A stretch of 64,000 bases of DNA from Rossellomorea marisflavi (GCF_022170785.1 NZ_CP081870.1:1166001-1230000); one strand, 5' to 3'; counted from the stretch's first letter, positions 44,433 to 53,342 are shown. A program made the numbers and translations. Notes: generated by a model not told the origin, from the letters alone.

Positions 44433-45248
44433 TTACTTGGACTGACAATGTGGACAGTAATACAGCCTTCTGGAAGCGGCCGTGATTTTCTCAATCTCTG
44501 TCCCGCAGCGATAGCATGAGGAACCTTCACGATTGAAGACCCAATGGCGGTAACGGGACCGCGTCACACCTTCTTGTTTCAGCTTTTCTACTAACTGTAG
44601 GTCATTGGTGACCCCAGCGGTTTCGTAGGATTGCGTCATCAAATGAATGATGGCTTCGGCAGCAAGGGTCAGCTGCTCATTACTACAGTCCATGGGACGG
44701 AGTGTCGGATGGATCCCCGAGACGAATAGAATTTCAGAGCGAAGGTAGTTCCCGATACCGGCAACGAAACCTTGATCAAGCAGCAGATGCGCCCATTTTC
44801 GTTTCCTGAATGTTTCCATCCTGGTCAGGATGTCTCCACTTGTTACGTCTTCACTGAGAATATCCGGACCCACCCGTGCGATGAAGGGATGTAAATGGAC
44901 CTCCTCATCCCGCATGACTTCAATATCAGAGGCGCTGTAGAGAAAAGCGGATTTCTTTTCATTGTGTATGGCTACGCGCAGCTGGCGGTTGGTCTTTGGG
45001 TATTCATAGGCTTTTTTTACATACCATCTTCCATACAGCTGGTTGTGTGAATACATCGTATAGCCGTTGTCAAAGCGTATCAGCATCGCTTTTCCCTTCG
45101 TGTCCACCCTGGTAATTTTCGTTCCCTGAAGGAGACTTTCATATCCCTTTAGCTGTGGGAAGGCAAAGAAAATCTCCATGACGGGAAGATGGGCGAGCGC
45201 TTTTTGAACACGGTCGGCAGCCCTTCTGATTTCCGGTCCTTCCGGCAT
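44433..45248 (-). CDS. nei: Endonuclease VIII-like DNA glycosylase (Fpg/Nei family)
   Basis: The 271-residue protein begins MPEGPEIRRAADRV; Pro2 and Glu3 are the catalytic N-terminus after Met removal. The conserved lysine lies in TKGKAMLIRF, the helix-two-turn-helix in FVAGIGNYLRSEILF, and the zinc finger is CYRCG through CPHC at the C-terminus. It removes oxidised pyrimidines and nicks the strand. MPEGPE and the shorter length favour Nei over MutM. The start at 45248 has AAAGGGGATGACACC upstream. Confidence 0.88.
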   Translation of the reverse strand: MPEGPEIRRAADRVQKALAHLPVMEIFFAFPQLKGYESLLQGTKITRVDTKGKAMLIRFDNGYTMYSHNQLYGRWYVKKAYEYPKTNRQLRVAIHNEKKSAFLYSASDIEVMRDEEVHLHPFIARVGPDILSEDVTSGDILTRMETFRKRKWAHLLLDQGFVAGIGNYLRSEILFVSGIHPTLRPMDCSNEQLTLAAEAIIHLMTQSYETAGVTNDLQLVEKLKQEGVTRSRYRHWVFNREGSSCYRCGTEIEKITAASRRLYYCPHCQSK

Positions 45249-45369
45249 GGTGTCATCCCCTTTTTCTATATACGTTCCCGTATTCCCATGGAAATAATCA
45301 AATGGGTATTTTTTCACCAAGGGTAAGGTGTGGGTGCGCTTACGAAATTTTGGTGTGACTATTTTTATA

Positions 45370-45398
45370 TTGACAGGAATGAGGGTTCTTGTTAATGT
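45370..45398 (+). promoter_or_regulatory. Promoter of the SAM-riboswitch operon
   Basis: TTGACA at 45370-45375 is a perfect -35; TAATGT 17 bases later is a weak -10. Transcription would start about 15 bases before the riboswitch. Confidence 0.45.
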
Positions 45399-45417
45399 TT
45401 ATAACAATCTCATAATT

Positions 45418-45522
45418 CTTATCCAGAGAGGTGGAGGGACTGGCCCTTTGAAGCCTCAGCAGCAGATCTTCTTCTGAAGAAACTGTGCTAATTCCAGCGG
45501 GTGATCAAACCTGATAGATAAG
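45418..45522 (+). promoter_or_regulatory. SAM (S-box) riboswitch aptamer
   Basis: The closing helix CTTATC (45418) / GATAAG (45517-45522) encloses the S-box core: CAGAGAGGTGGAGGGACTGG, GAAGCC, AGCA, GTGCTAATTCCAGCGG and the AACCTGA block. With S-adenosylmethionine bound, the downstream terminator forms, so the operon is on when SAM is scarce. Confidence 0.95.
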
Positions 45523-45539
45523 CAGTTTATTTGTCGGTA

Positions 45540-45566
45540 ACGCACTCGTTTTGAGTGCGTTTTTTG
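45540..45566 (+). terminator. Riboswitch expression-platform terminator
   Basis: ACGCACTC and GAGTGCGT pair, followed by TTTTTT; it lies 18 bases after the aptamer and 44 bases before mmuP. Confidence 0.9.
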
Positions 45567-45609
45567 TTTGTCTGCTCATCCCAGAATCAAGAACGCGGAG
45601 GATGCCAAC

Positions 45610-47025
45610 ATGAAAATTGAAGCAAAAGACTTTAAGAGGAAAATGAAAACAAGGCATTTGATCATGCTCTCCCTTGGGGGCGTGATCGGAACGGGGCTTT
45701 TTCTCAGCTCGGGGTATACCATCCATCAGGCAGGTCCATTCGGTACGATCCTTTCTTATTTGATCGGAGCCATCGTCGTGTATCTTGTCATGATGTGCCT
45801 CGGGGAGCTTTCGGTACATATGCCCGAGACGGGATCTTTCCACAGCTACGCGGCAAAGTACATCGGGCCGGGTACCGGTTATGCCGTCGGCTGGTTGTAC
45901 TGGCTGACTTGGACGGTTGCCCTTGGATCTGAATTCACGGCTGCCGGTCTGATGATGCAGCGGTGGTTCCCATCAGTGAGCGTATGGATCTGGAGTGGGT
46001 TATTTGCAGCCATCATCTTCGGTATGAATGCGTTCACGGTCCGATTTTTTGCAGAATCTGAATTCTGGTTCTCCCTTGTCAAGGTAGTCGCCATTGTCTT
46101 TTTCATCATTGCAGGAGGGGCTGCCATCGTCGGCTTCGTGCCCCTTGCCGATTCATCCCCGGCACCATTCTTCACGAATATCACCGATGCGGGGTTATTC
46201 CCGAATGGGGCATTTGCCATTATCATGACAATGCTTGCCGTCAATTTTGCCTTCTCCGGCACCGAACTGATCGGGGTAGCAGCGGGTGAAACGAAGGAGC
46301 CTACCAAAACGATTCCAAAGGCGATCCGTACAACCCTTATCAGACTCGTCATCTTCTATGTAGGGACGATCGTGGTGCTTTCTGCCCTCCTCCCAAGTGA
46401 AGCGGCAAGCGTATTGGAAAGTCCATTCGTCGCCGTACTCGGCAGGATCGGGATACCATATGCGGCAGACCTTATGAATGTGGTGATCATCACCGCCATC
46501 CTCTCCGCAGCCAATTCAGGCTTGTACGCTTCTTCCAGGATGCTTTGGTCACTTGCAGACAAAAAGACCATACCGTCTTTCTTCGGTAAATTGACCAAAT
46601 CGGGTGTCCCCCTCGTAGCCACCATCACCAGCATGTTGGGAGGCGGGCTTGCACTCTTATCAAGCATTTACGCACCCGATACAGTATATATCTTATTGGT
46701 GTCGATTTCCGGACTGGCTGTCGTATTTGTCTGGATGAGCATAAGTGCATCGCAGTTCTTCTTCAGGAGACGCTTCATCAAAGAAGGTAACAGCGTGAAG
46801 GACCTGGCATATAAGACGCCGTTGTATCCATTTGTCCCGATTGCATCGTTCTTTCTCTGCCTTGCATCCGTCATCGGTATTGCATTCGATGAAGGTCAGA
46901 GGGTGGCACTTTACTGCACGATCCCGTTCGTCGGCTTCTGTTATGCAGCGTACTATGTGACAAACTATGTGAAAAAGAAGAGGAGTGTCGAGTATGTCAA
47001 CACAAGTGAAACACAATCCCATTGA
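45610..47025 (+). CDS. mmuP: S-methylmethionine / amino acid permease (APC family)
   Basis: The 471-residue protein has 12 transmembrane helices and starts with the amino-acid-permease pattern [19 protein letters not shown], then [17 protein letters not shown]. Family, riboswitch control and the neighbouring homocysteine methyltransferase point to S-methylmethionine import (YbgF-like in B. subtilis). ATG 45610 is preceded by GGAGG. It overlaps mmuM by 32 bases. Confidence 0.85.
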   Translation: MKIEAKDFKRKMKTRHLIMLSLGGVIGTGLFLSSGYTIHQAGPFGTILSYLIGAIVVYLVMMCLGELSVHMPETGSFHSYAAKYIGPGTGYAVGWLYWLTWTVALGSEFTAAGLMMQRWFPSVSVWIWSGLFAAIIFGMNAFTVRFFAESEFWFSLVKVVAIVFFIIAGGAAIVGFVPLADSSPAPFFTNITDAGLFPNGAFAIIMTMLAVNFAFSGTELIGVAAGETKEPTKTIPKAIRTTLIRLVIFYVGTIVVLSALLPSEAASVLESPFVAVLGRIGIPYAADLMNVVIITAILSAANSGLYASSRMLWSLADKKTIPSFFGKLTKSGVPLVATITSMLGGGLALLSSIYAPDTVYILLVSISGLAVVFVWMSISASQFFFRRRFIKEGNSVKDLAYKTPLYPFVPIASFFLCLASVIGIAFDEGQRVALYCTIPFVGFCYAAYYVTNYVKKKRSVEYVNTSETQSH

Positions 47026-47959
47026 AGCCATCTTGAGGAGTCACGCCACGGTCATCCTGGACGGGGCGCTCGCCACTGAACTGGAGTCCCATGGATGCGA
47101 TCTCGATCATCCCCTTTGGTCTGCCCGGACCCTCATTGAGAACCCGGGGGCAATCTCGGCCGTCCACACGGACTACTTCCGAGCCGGAGCCGATTGTGCC
47201 ATCACAGCAAGCTACCAGGCAACAGTGGAGGGCTTCGGTAAACGAGGGATAGGCGAGGAGGAGGCCATTGGTCTGATCAAGCAAACCGTATTCCTGGCAA
47301 AAGAAGCAAGGGATTCATTCTGGGATGAAGAAGGCAGTCGGGACAACGGTCGTCATAAGCCTTTCGTAGCGGCCTCTGTCGGTCCGTACGGTGCGTATCT
47401 GGCAGATGGGTCCGAGTATCGCGGGGATTACGGCATTTCAAAGGAAGAGCTTGCAGCCTTCCATCGTCCCCGGATTCAGGCCCTTGTAGAAGCCGGAGCC
47501 GACGTTCTGGCTTTTGAAACCATCCCTTCATTTGAAGAAGCGGAAGTGTTGGTATCCTTATTGAATGAGAATCCCGGTGTTTATGCCTGGTTATCCTTCT
47601 CGTTGAGGGATGGATCCCGGATCAGTGATGGGACGAGGGTTGCCGATTGCGCACTTGCCTTCAAGGATATAGAGCAGATTGCTGCAATCGGTGTGAACTG
47701 TGCACCGATCCCGGAAGCGACGGAAGCTGTCAAAATCCTTCACCAGCATACAGATCAACCGATCATCGTCTATCCGAATTCAGGTGAAACCTATGATGCT
47801 GAGACCAAAACCTGGCATGGCCAGGAAACATGCGGAAGTTTCATTGACCAGTCCGATGCCTGGTTCGAAGCAGGTGCCAAAATCATTGGTGGCTGCTGTC
47901 GGACCGGACCTTCCCATATTCAGGACCTTTCTGATAAGTGGAGGAAACGCGAAAAATAA
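46994..47959 (+). CDS. mmuM: Homocysteine S-methyltransferase
   Basis: The 321-residue zinc enzyme moves a methyl group from S-methylmethionine (or SAM) to homocysteine to give methionine. It has the zinc ligands in GVNCAP (about residue 230) and GGCCRTGP (about 296), and the opening [25 protein letters not shown] lies upstream of ATG 46994. With mmuP it forms a methionine salvage pair under SAM riboswitch control. Confidence 0.93.
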   Translation: MSTQVKHNPIEAILRSHATVILDGALATELESHGCDLDHPLWSARTLIENPGAISAVHTDYFRAGADCAITASYQATVEGFGKRGIGEEEAIGLIKQTVFLAKEARDSFWDEEGSRDNGRHKPFVAASVGPYGAYLADGSEYRGDYGISKEELAAFHRPRIQALVEAGADVLAFETIPSFEEAEVLVSLLNENPGVYAWLSFSLRDGSRISDGTRVADCALAFKDIEQIAAIGVNCAPIPEATEAVKILHQHTDQPIIVYPNSGETYDAETKTWHGQETCGSFIDQSDAWFEAGAKIIGGCCRTGPSHIQDLSDKWRKREK

Positions 47960-47967
47960 ATCAACTA

Positions 47968-48000
47968 TAAAAAAGGAGGCTGATGAGCCTCCTTTTTTAT
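47968..48000 (+). terminator. Terminator of mmuP-mmuM
   Basis: AAAAAAGGAGGCT and AGCCTCCTTTTTT form a perfect stem with a 4-base loop; it may also serve the convergent gene. Confidence 0.9.
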
Positions 48001-48006
48001 GTGGGA

Positions 48007-48420
48007 TCAACCTGCTGCAATGAGACTTGCCACAACAGCGATGATGGGGACCGCCGTCATGAGGGCGTACCCAATGAAAAATGTGGATTGTACCATCGCT
48101 TTTGTCTGCTTCTCCGCATGGGGATCTTTCACCAGGTCCAAAAATGTCCGCAATAGCACCACAAAGTTGATGGCGGTCACCGCGATGATGATAGCCACTG
48201 GAACGACGACAGATCCTGTAAATGACTCAAGCATGATGAAACCAAGGACGATCAGGATCAAAGGAAGCGCTTCTGCTATCGCCACCCCGATGAACATCCT
48301 CGACTGGATCTGCTGCCGTTGATCAGGGGTTGCCGCCATCTCCCTCATGGCCTTCCGGATCACGATCCCGATTCCTGTAGTTGCAACGATGGCTGCTAAT
48401 GCCATTACGTATAAAGCCAA
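48007..48420 (-). CDS. Orphan tandem ATP-synthase c-subunit-like protein
   Basis: The 137-residue protein has four transmembrane helices made of two c-subunit-like hairpins. The first reads TTGIGIVIRKAMREMAATPD, then RMFIGVAIAEALPLI, matching the F-type c-subunit including the ion-binding Glu in VAIAEALP. The second repeats the pattern (FFIGYALMTAVPIIAVV) but has Met in place of Glu. No other ATP synthase gene is nearby. A V-type-like rotor, a channel or a regulator are all possible; function unknown. Confidence 0.75.
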   Translation of the reverse strand: MALYVMALAAIVATTGIGIVIRKAMREMAATPDQRQQIQSRMFIGVAIAEALPLILIVLGFIMLESFTGSVVVPVAIIIAVTAINFVVLLRTFLDLVKDPHAEKQTKAMVQSTFFIGYALMTAVPIIAVVASLIAAG

Positions 48421-48548
48421 AGAATCACCTCAGATTTCATAGTATTGAAGATTTTGTAACATAACCATATTATAGGAAATACAGGAAGCGCAGGCAACTG
48501 TGAATAAAGTAGATTTAAAGAATTGGGGGCGAAAAGAATACGATCTAG

Positions 48549-48797
48549 ACGCAGATTTGCCAGGGGCAACAAACCATCATCGGGGAGTACCGTCTGCTTT
48601 GGGGTGAACCGGTGATTGTGGAACTGGAGGAGAAGGAGGACGGGAAGAAGTATCTCAGTAATCTTCACCACATCGAGATCGAGGACGGCCTCATCATATC
48701 CTGGACATTCTACTGCTTCTCATGGGATTTGATGAAGCAGGCTGCAGAAGATCTCGATGTAGAATTGAACGCAGCCTACTTTTATCATCTGTACTAA
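48549..48797 (+). pseudogene. Gene remnant (C-terminal part of an unknown protein)
   Basis: After a TAG at 48546 the frame reads QICQGQQTIIGEYRLLWGEP, then a coherent acidic domain with HHIEIEDGLIISWTFYCFSW, and stops at 48797. No start codon with a ribosome binding site exists before the GTG at 48612, and coding-like sequence continues upstream in another frame (about 48510-48575). It looks like the end of a decayed gene. The family is unknown; an NTF2-like fold is a guess. Confidence 0.4.
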
Positions 48798-49801
48798 AGA
48801 ACATTGGACCGGATGAAGGTCATCATGGAGAATGCCTGATCATCACTATTCGAAAGTACGGTGATCATCCGCTCGTCTTCAGGGAAAATAATGGACCTGA
48901 AGCTCACACCCGGATCAAGGCCCATCAACGAATAAACCCGCGCCGCTCCTTCATCCTGGATCATCCATATCCCGTATCCATAAAAGGTTCCCGTACTGGA
49001 TTCTACATGGGGAGTCAGGAGGAGATCGGTGCTTTCTTTCGTCAGGAGACGGTGCTTAAAGAGGGAATCGAGCAGGGTATGGACATCCTCTGTTGTCGTA
49101 TAGGCGCCTCCGTCCGGTCCTCCTTTCACGGGAAGGGAGTAGATGTTGCTTTTATACAGCCCATCCCCTAGGCCGATGTAGCCTGTGGCTGTTCCATCCG
49201 GCAGCTGGTCCATCCTGAAGTAACCCGACTTTTCCATCCCTGCCGCTTCGAAAATATGGGTCTCCACATATTCAGAAAATGTGATTCCTGCGTGTGCCTC
49301 GATGATCAAACCCAAAAGCACATAGCCGGAATTATTGTAGGAAAAGCGCTCACCGGGTGTGGATTTCATAGTCTCCTGTTCAAATAAAGGGAGGAAGTCA
49401 GCCGGTGATTCCATCCGATATGAGGGCTGGTCTCTCCATAAGTCCTCGAAGTCATCCATCTTTTCTTCATCAAAATAATCCGGTATGCCGGAAGTATGGG
49501 TCAACAACTGGTGAACCGTGATGCTTTCGTGAAAGTGAGAGTGCTTCAGAGGAAGTACATCCCGTATCCGTGAGTCTAAGGAGAAACAGCCTTTCTCAAT
49601 CAGCTGCAGGATGGCAATTGCAGTGAAGAGCTTGCAGCCCGAAGCCATCCCGAAGCGGGTCTGAGTGGAATTGGGTATGTTGTGCACCCGATTTGCCAGG
49701 CCGTATGCCTCCTTGAATTCCACCTGGGACCCATTTGTGACAAGGATGGATCCGTGGAAGTCCGTATTGATACAGTAGGTGTGGAGATCATGTTTTTTCA
49801 T
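48794..49801 (-). CDS. Serine hydrolase of the beta-lactamase (class C/PBP4*) family
   Basis: The 335-residue protein has the active-site SxxK as SGCK near residue 54, the YxN motif as YNN around 154 and a late GG-x-type strand. The remaining pattern (HQLLTHTSGIPDY) is typical of family S12. No signal peptide is seen, so it is probably a cytosolic esterase or peptidase rather than an antibiotic-degrading enzyme. Tail-to-tail overlap of 4 bases with the upstream remnant. Confidence 0.85.
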   Translation of the reverse strand: MKKHDLHTYCINTDFHGSILVTNGSQVEFKEAYGLANRVHNIPNSTQTRFGMASGCKLFTAIAILQLIEKGCFSLDSRIRDVLPLKHSHFHESITVHQLLTHTSGIPDYFDEEKMDDFEDLWRDQPSYRMESPADFLPLFEQETMKSTPGERFSYNNSGYVLLGLIIEAHAGITFSEYVETHIFEAAGMEKSGYFRMDQLPDGTATGYIGLGDGLYKSNIYSLPVKGGPDGGAYTTTEDVHTLLDSLFKHRLLTKESTDLLLTPHVESSTGTFYGYGIWMIQDEGAARVYSLMGLDPGVSFRSIIFPEDERMITVLSNSDDQAFSMMTFIRSNVL

Positions 49802-50016
49802 GGAATCAGTCCTCTCGTTTCCTTCATGATACCGTTTCCCGTGATAGGTTGATAGGCAAAAAATGGTGATAGAATAAGTTTTCCTTATGATGATTTTGGG
49901 GATAAGGTTGTATGGAAGCCGTCTGCAGGAAAAACCTTTAAAAAAAAGAAAAAAGTCTGTCAGGTTTTCATCGTTTCATCCGTCTTACTAAATGAAGACA
50001 AAAAGGAGAGTGAATC

Positions 50017-50391
50017 ATGAAAACGCCCATTCAAAACAGGATCCATACCATCTTTATCCATGTAAGTAACCTGAAAGCCTCTGCCCACTGGTATGCTGAT
50101 CTTCTAGGTCAGGAAGTCGACCTGGACGATGTCATCAGACCGGTCCATACGATCCCGGTTGCCGATTATACGAGTCTTACACTGGACGCAGGCCCTGAAG
50201 GGGAGCAAAAGGACATCGTGCCCGCCCGTTTCCCGATCTTCAATTTTCATGCGGACGATATTCATGAAGCCCATGGATACGTGGAGGGGATCGGAATCGA
50301 AGTCGTCCAGCCCATCACGAGCTTCGATGATTTCTCTTTTTTTACCGTGAAGGATCCTGACGGCCATCTCATCATGATCTGTACAGGATGA
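50017..50391 (+). CDS. VOC/glyoxalase-fold protein
   Basis: The 124-residue protein begins with IHTIFIHVSNLKASAHWYAD, the opening strand and helix of the vicinal oxygen chelate fold, and ends with VKDPDGHLIMICTG, the metal-ligand region. It is a one-module member, so it acts as a dimer. Substrate (glyoxalase, dioxygenase or resistance type) cannot be told. AAAGGAGAG precedes ATG 50017. Confidence 0.82.
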   Translation: MKTPIQNRIHTIFIHVSNLKASAHWYADLLGQEVDLDDVIRPVHTIPVADYTSLTLDAGPEGEQKDIVPARFPIFNFHADDIHEAHGYVEGIGIEVVQPITSFDDFSFFTVKDPDGHLIMICTG

Positions 50392-50393
50392 AA

Positions 50394-50424
50394 CAAAAGC
50401 ATCCCATATCATGGGATGCTTTTG
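50394..50424. terminator. Bidirectional terminator
   Basis: CAAAAGCATCCCAT and ATGGGATGCTTTTG form a perfect 14-bp stem with a 3-base loop between two convergent genes. Confidence 0.9.
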
Positions 50425-50426
50425 TG

Positions 50427-51248
50427 TTATGTATGGAAGAGTGTGCCTTCCAGTGCGGCGATATAGCGTTTTGCTGAGGCCTGAACCTTTGCATTCGCTC
50501 CACGCACGATGATCCGGTGAAATGCGTTATAGAGTCTCTCGAATGGGAGCGGTTCCACCTGATTCGCCATCTCCCTTACTTTAACGGCAGGGAGCGGGAT
50601 GAGATTCGGATAGCTGTACATGAAGCTGACCCAGTTCCGATCAGCTACCACCTGGATGACATCCCCTGTGAGGAGCACACCGAGCTTATCTGCACCGCTT
50701 CTCCAGTGTAGGATGCTCCCTCCTTTGAAATGCCCGCCGATGCGATGGATGGTGATTTCTTCATGTAGTTCCAGCGCTTCCCCGCTCCAGTAGATGATGC
50801 GCTCACTCGGCCGTGTCACCCATTCCCGGTCATCTTCGTGAATATAGATCGGCGCATCGAAGGCTTCTGCCCATTCCACCTGGGTGGAGTAATAATGCGG
50901 ATGGGACAGGGCAATCGCCTGGATGCCTCCTAACTCACGGATGGACGCAATGGTCTCTGCATCAAGGTAGGTGATGCAATCCCATAGAACATTGAAGCCT
51001 GCTTCCTGGATGAGATAAGCGGTTTGACCGATGCCGAACGAAGGAGTGGTGGTGATGCTGTAAAGCCCCTCTTCCTCTTGAACAATCTCATTCTTGTATT
51101 TTCCTGATGCAGTAAGCTGCTCAAGGGTGGTCCATGATTGACCGTTTGGATTCACATATTGTCGTTCCTCCTTACAGATCAGACAAGATGACGGTTCGAT
51201 AGCCGATTGGTATTGCACGCCGCATGTGGTGCATACTTGTTCATTCAT
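50427..51248 (-). CDS. MBL-fold metallohydrolase with N-terminal zinc ribbon
   Basis: In this 273-residue protein CTTC (residues 6-9) and CLIC (22-25) form a small zinc ribbon. The metallo-beta-lactamase fold follows: SHPHYYST replaces the usual HxHxDH, and later GGHFKGGS and LLTGDVIQV carry further metal ligands. The altered first motif suggests a changed or single-metal site. It is monocistronic, with the dispersed repeat copy C lying beyond its start. Confidence 0.8.
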   Translation of the reverse strand: MNEQVCTTCGVQYQSAIEPSSCLICKEERQYVNPNGQSWTTLEQLTASGKYKNEIVQEEEGLYSITTTPSFGIGQTAYLIQEAGFNVLWDCITYLDAETIASIRELGGIQAIALSHPHYYSTQVEWAEAFDAPIYIHEDDREWVTRPSERIIYWSGEALELHEEITIHRIGGHFKGGSILHWRSGADKLGVLLTGDVIQVVADRNWVSFMYSYPNLIPLPAVKVREMANQVEPLPFERLYNAFHRIIVRGANAKVQASAKRYIAALEGTLFHT

Positions 51249-51319
51249 GATGACTTCACTTCTCCTCTTATTGGGAATTCATTAAAATTATACCATGAAA
51301 AGGCTGGGGCATATGTGTA

Positions 51320-51515
51320 TTAATCATAGTAAAACCCGAATCAATCTACCTGCTATCAGGCAAAAAAGTTCGGGTTATTAATTGGTGTCAAGAACATGAC
51401 GATTTATTAGTTTCGCGCAGGGAGCGCAAGACATAGACTACTGGGGGCTACCCGCGGAAATCGAAGTATTGCAAGGAAATCATGAGCGGTATGACGAACC
51501 TACCATAATCGTGTT
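51320..51515 (+). repeat. Dispersed composite repeat, copy C (degenerate)
   Basis: It keeps the AAAACCCGAA/TTCGGGTT hairpin (51331-51377), the GGAGCGCAAGAC start of the palindrome (51421), GGGCTACCCGCGGAAATCGAAGTATTGCA and the tail ATCATGAGCGGTAT. The middle of the palindrome present in copies A and B is missing. It occupies the gap between two minus-strand genes. Confidence 0.75.
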
Positions 51516-51538
51516 CGTTTGTTTTGTCCTAACTCTTA

Positions 51539-51997
51539 TTAAAATGCCTTCTTCCAATGAATCAGATACGCCGTCACCTGAACGAAGGGTAGCAGCATGA
51601 AGAGAATCACCGGATAGTAGGGGAGCTTATCGGCAACGAGCGGATAAAAGACGAGAAGGGCGGCGATGACCGGAGCAGCGATCATCATGCTCATATAGGC
51701 GGTCTTGCAGGCTTCCGCAGTGATCTGCTTTTCCCGTTCATCATTTTCCTGGAATTCATCCGGGACCATGAGGGAAAGCTTCCTTCTTTTTTTAGAGCGG
51801 TAGGACAAGAAGGAAAGGATGCTACACACGATCAAGATCAATAGAAAAGGAAAAGCATTTCCTTCAAACATGACGTCTCCGTCGGGGTTTTTGTTGAACG
51901 CAGCAATTTGGGTGGTCATATCAAAAAATTCCACCATTGCCCAGCCAAATAAACCAAATACTACGACATACATCCAAAACAATTTCATCCACTTCAT
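51539..51997 (-). CDS. Membrane protein of unknown function paired with an XRE regulator
   Basis: The 152-residue protein has four transmembrane helices (about 8-26, 48-66, 100-118 and 125-145) and a cytoplasmic loop with FQENDEREKQITAEACKTAY, as in DUF2178-like proteins. It overlaps the XRE gene by 4 bases (ATGA), a common pairing in Bacillus. Role unknown; the regulator may control this gene. Confidence 0.7.
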   Translation of the reverse strand: MKWMKLFWMYVVVFGLFGWAMVEFFDMTTQIAAFNKNPDGDVMFEGNAFPFLLILIVCSILSFLSYRSKKRRKLSLMVPDEFQENDEREKQITAEACKTAYMSMMIAAPVIAALLVFYPLVADKLPYYPVILFMLLPFVQVTAYLIHWKKAF

Positions 51998-52200
51998 CTT
52001 TCTTCCTCCTCCAGATAGAATATGTCTTCAACGGGCAGTCCGAACGCTTTCGCGATTTTCATCGCGAGAAGCAGGGAGGGGATATAACTCCCCTTTTCGA
52101 GGGCGACGATGGTCTGTCTCGTTACATCGACGGACTCAGCAAGAAGGCCCTGCGTCATTCCATGCCTTGCCCGCAATTCTTTTACACGGTTTGTTAGCAT
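51994..52200 (-). CDS. Small XRE-family helix-turn-helix regulator
   Basis: The 68-residue protein is a single HTH_3 domain: MTQGLLAESVDVTRQTIVAL is the helix-turn-helix, then the family motif GSYIPSLLLAMKIAKAFGLP. These YozG/YvaO-type small regulators usually control the membrane protein encoded next to them. It starts at 52200. Confidence 0.85.
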   Translation of the reverse strand: MLTNRVKELRARHGMTQGLLAESVDVTRQTIVALEKGSYIPSLLLAMKIAKAFGLPVEDIFYLEEEER

Positions 52201-52303
52201 CCCATCACTTTCCTTTTCTTGAGTTTATACCCATATTGTATGGTTAACTTTACATTTTGTAAAGTCTATTTTACATCTATTTTCAAAATGGGCACCGGCA
52301 AGC

Positions 52304-53296
52304 ATGCCGACTATACAAAATAGCTGTGATACAATAGGGGGAGTACGCTATTTTCATACGGAGTTGATTATCATCAAAAAAAATCTATATACCTACTCCT
52401 GGGAACCGAACGAAGTATCGCTGTGCGCATTGGAAAGAAGGGCGTTGTTCGGCGAAAGTCCGAGCTCATTGATCCAGGAAAGCACACGCTTGATCGATCC
52501 GAGCAGGAGTCCATTTATAAAAGAACGTCTCACCGTCATGACGGAAGGAGCCAGCTTTGAGGAGTTCCTTGGGAACGTCCATCAATTGGCCGCTGTAGAT
52601 GGTTTCAAGGTCATATATGTGCAAAATCCCGACCGGGAGAAAACAGGATTCAAGGAAGTGCGCAGAATCGAAAAGGAAGTCGGCCTCCAGCTCAAGGGGG
52701 AAGCGGAGCTGGTCCATCCGTCAATCTTATACGGCATTTTGGAAACGGATAGGGGGTGGGTCTTAGGGGAATATGCCCGTAATGAAGCCATATGGCTGAA
52801 GCACCAGTCCAAGCCCCACAGCTACTCGACTTCATTGAATACACGTGTGGCCCGTGCCGTAGCCAATATCGCCGCACCAGATCCAGAAGGTGTCACCCTA
52901 ATCGATCCGTGCTGCGGAATTGGCACCGTTTTGGTGGAAGCACTGTCCATGGGGATGGATATCAAAGGAAGTGACCGAAATCCATTGATTTTGGACGGAG
53001 TGAAGGAGAACATCGCCCACTTCGGTCTGGAAGGGGAGGTCAGCCTCATAGATATCAATGACATAACCGACCATTATGATGCGGCCATCATCGATCTGCC
53101 CTATAATCTCTGCTCGGTCATTACAGATGAAGAAAAGCTCGAGCTCCTTCAGAGTGCCAAACGAATATCAGACAAGGCCGTAATTGTGACCCTTGAGGAT
53201 GTCGATGATGCCATCCGGGATGCCGGTCTCTCCATAGAAGACCGTTGCGAAGTGAAGAAAGGTCGATTCGTCAGGGAAGTACTTGTATGCTCATGA
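52304..53296 (+). CDS. RNA methyltransferase-like protein (UPF0020/Trm11 type)
   Basis: The 330-residue protein has a C-terminal AdoMet-dependent domain with IDPCCGIGTVLVEALSMG (motif I) and the catalytic DLPYNL (motif IV, the N/D-PP-Y type that modifies exocyclic amines). This is like Trm11/YtmP-linked tRNA or rRNA guanine methyltransferases. The start is not settled: ATG 52304 has no good ribosome binding site, and GGAG at 52360 would point to a rare ATC/ATT start at 52367-52373. Confidence 0.75.
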   Translation: MPTIQNSCDTIGGVRYFHTELIIIKKNLYTYSWEPNEVSLCALERRALFGESPSSLIQESTRLIDPSRSPFIKERLTVMTEGASFEEFLGNVHQLAAVDGFKVIYVQNPDREKTGFKEVRRIEKEVGLQLKGEAELVHPSILYGILETDRGWVLGEYARNEAIWLKHQSKPHSYSTSLNTRVARAVANIAAPDPEGVTLIDPCCGIGTVLVEALSMGMDIKGSDRNPLILDGVKENIAHFGLEGEVSLIDINDITDHYDAAIIDLPYNLCSVITDEEKLELLQSAKRISDKAVIVTLEDVDDAIRDAGLSIEDRCEVKKGRFVREVLVCS

Positions 53297-53298
53297 AT

Positions 53299-53342
53299 AA
53301 AACCCACTCCATTTACACAGATGGAGTGGGTATTTATGTTTT
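53299..53342 (+). terminator. Rho-independent terminator
   Basis: AACCCACTCCAT and ATGGAGTGGGT pair with an 8-base loop, followed by a T-rich tail. Confidence 0.85.

Noticed and set aside
44256-44519. Plus-strand ORF of 87 codons crossing the palindrome of copy B
   Set aside because: It lies in the repeat and the end of the antisense nei gene; no ribosome binding site and palindromic composition explain it.
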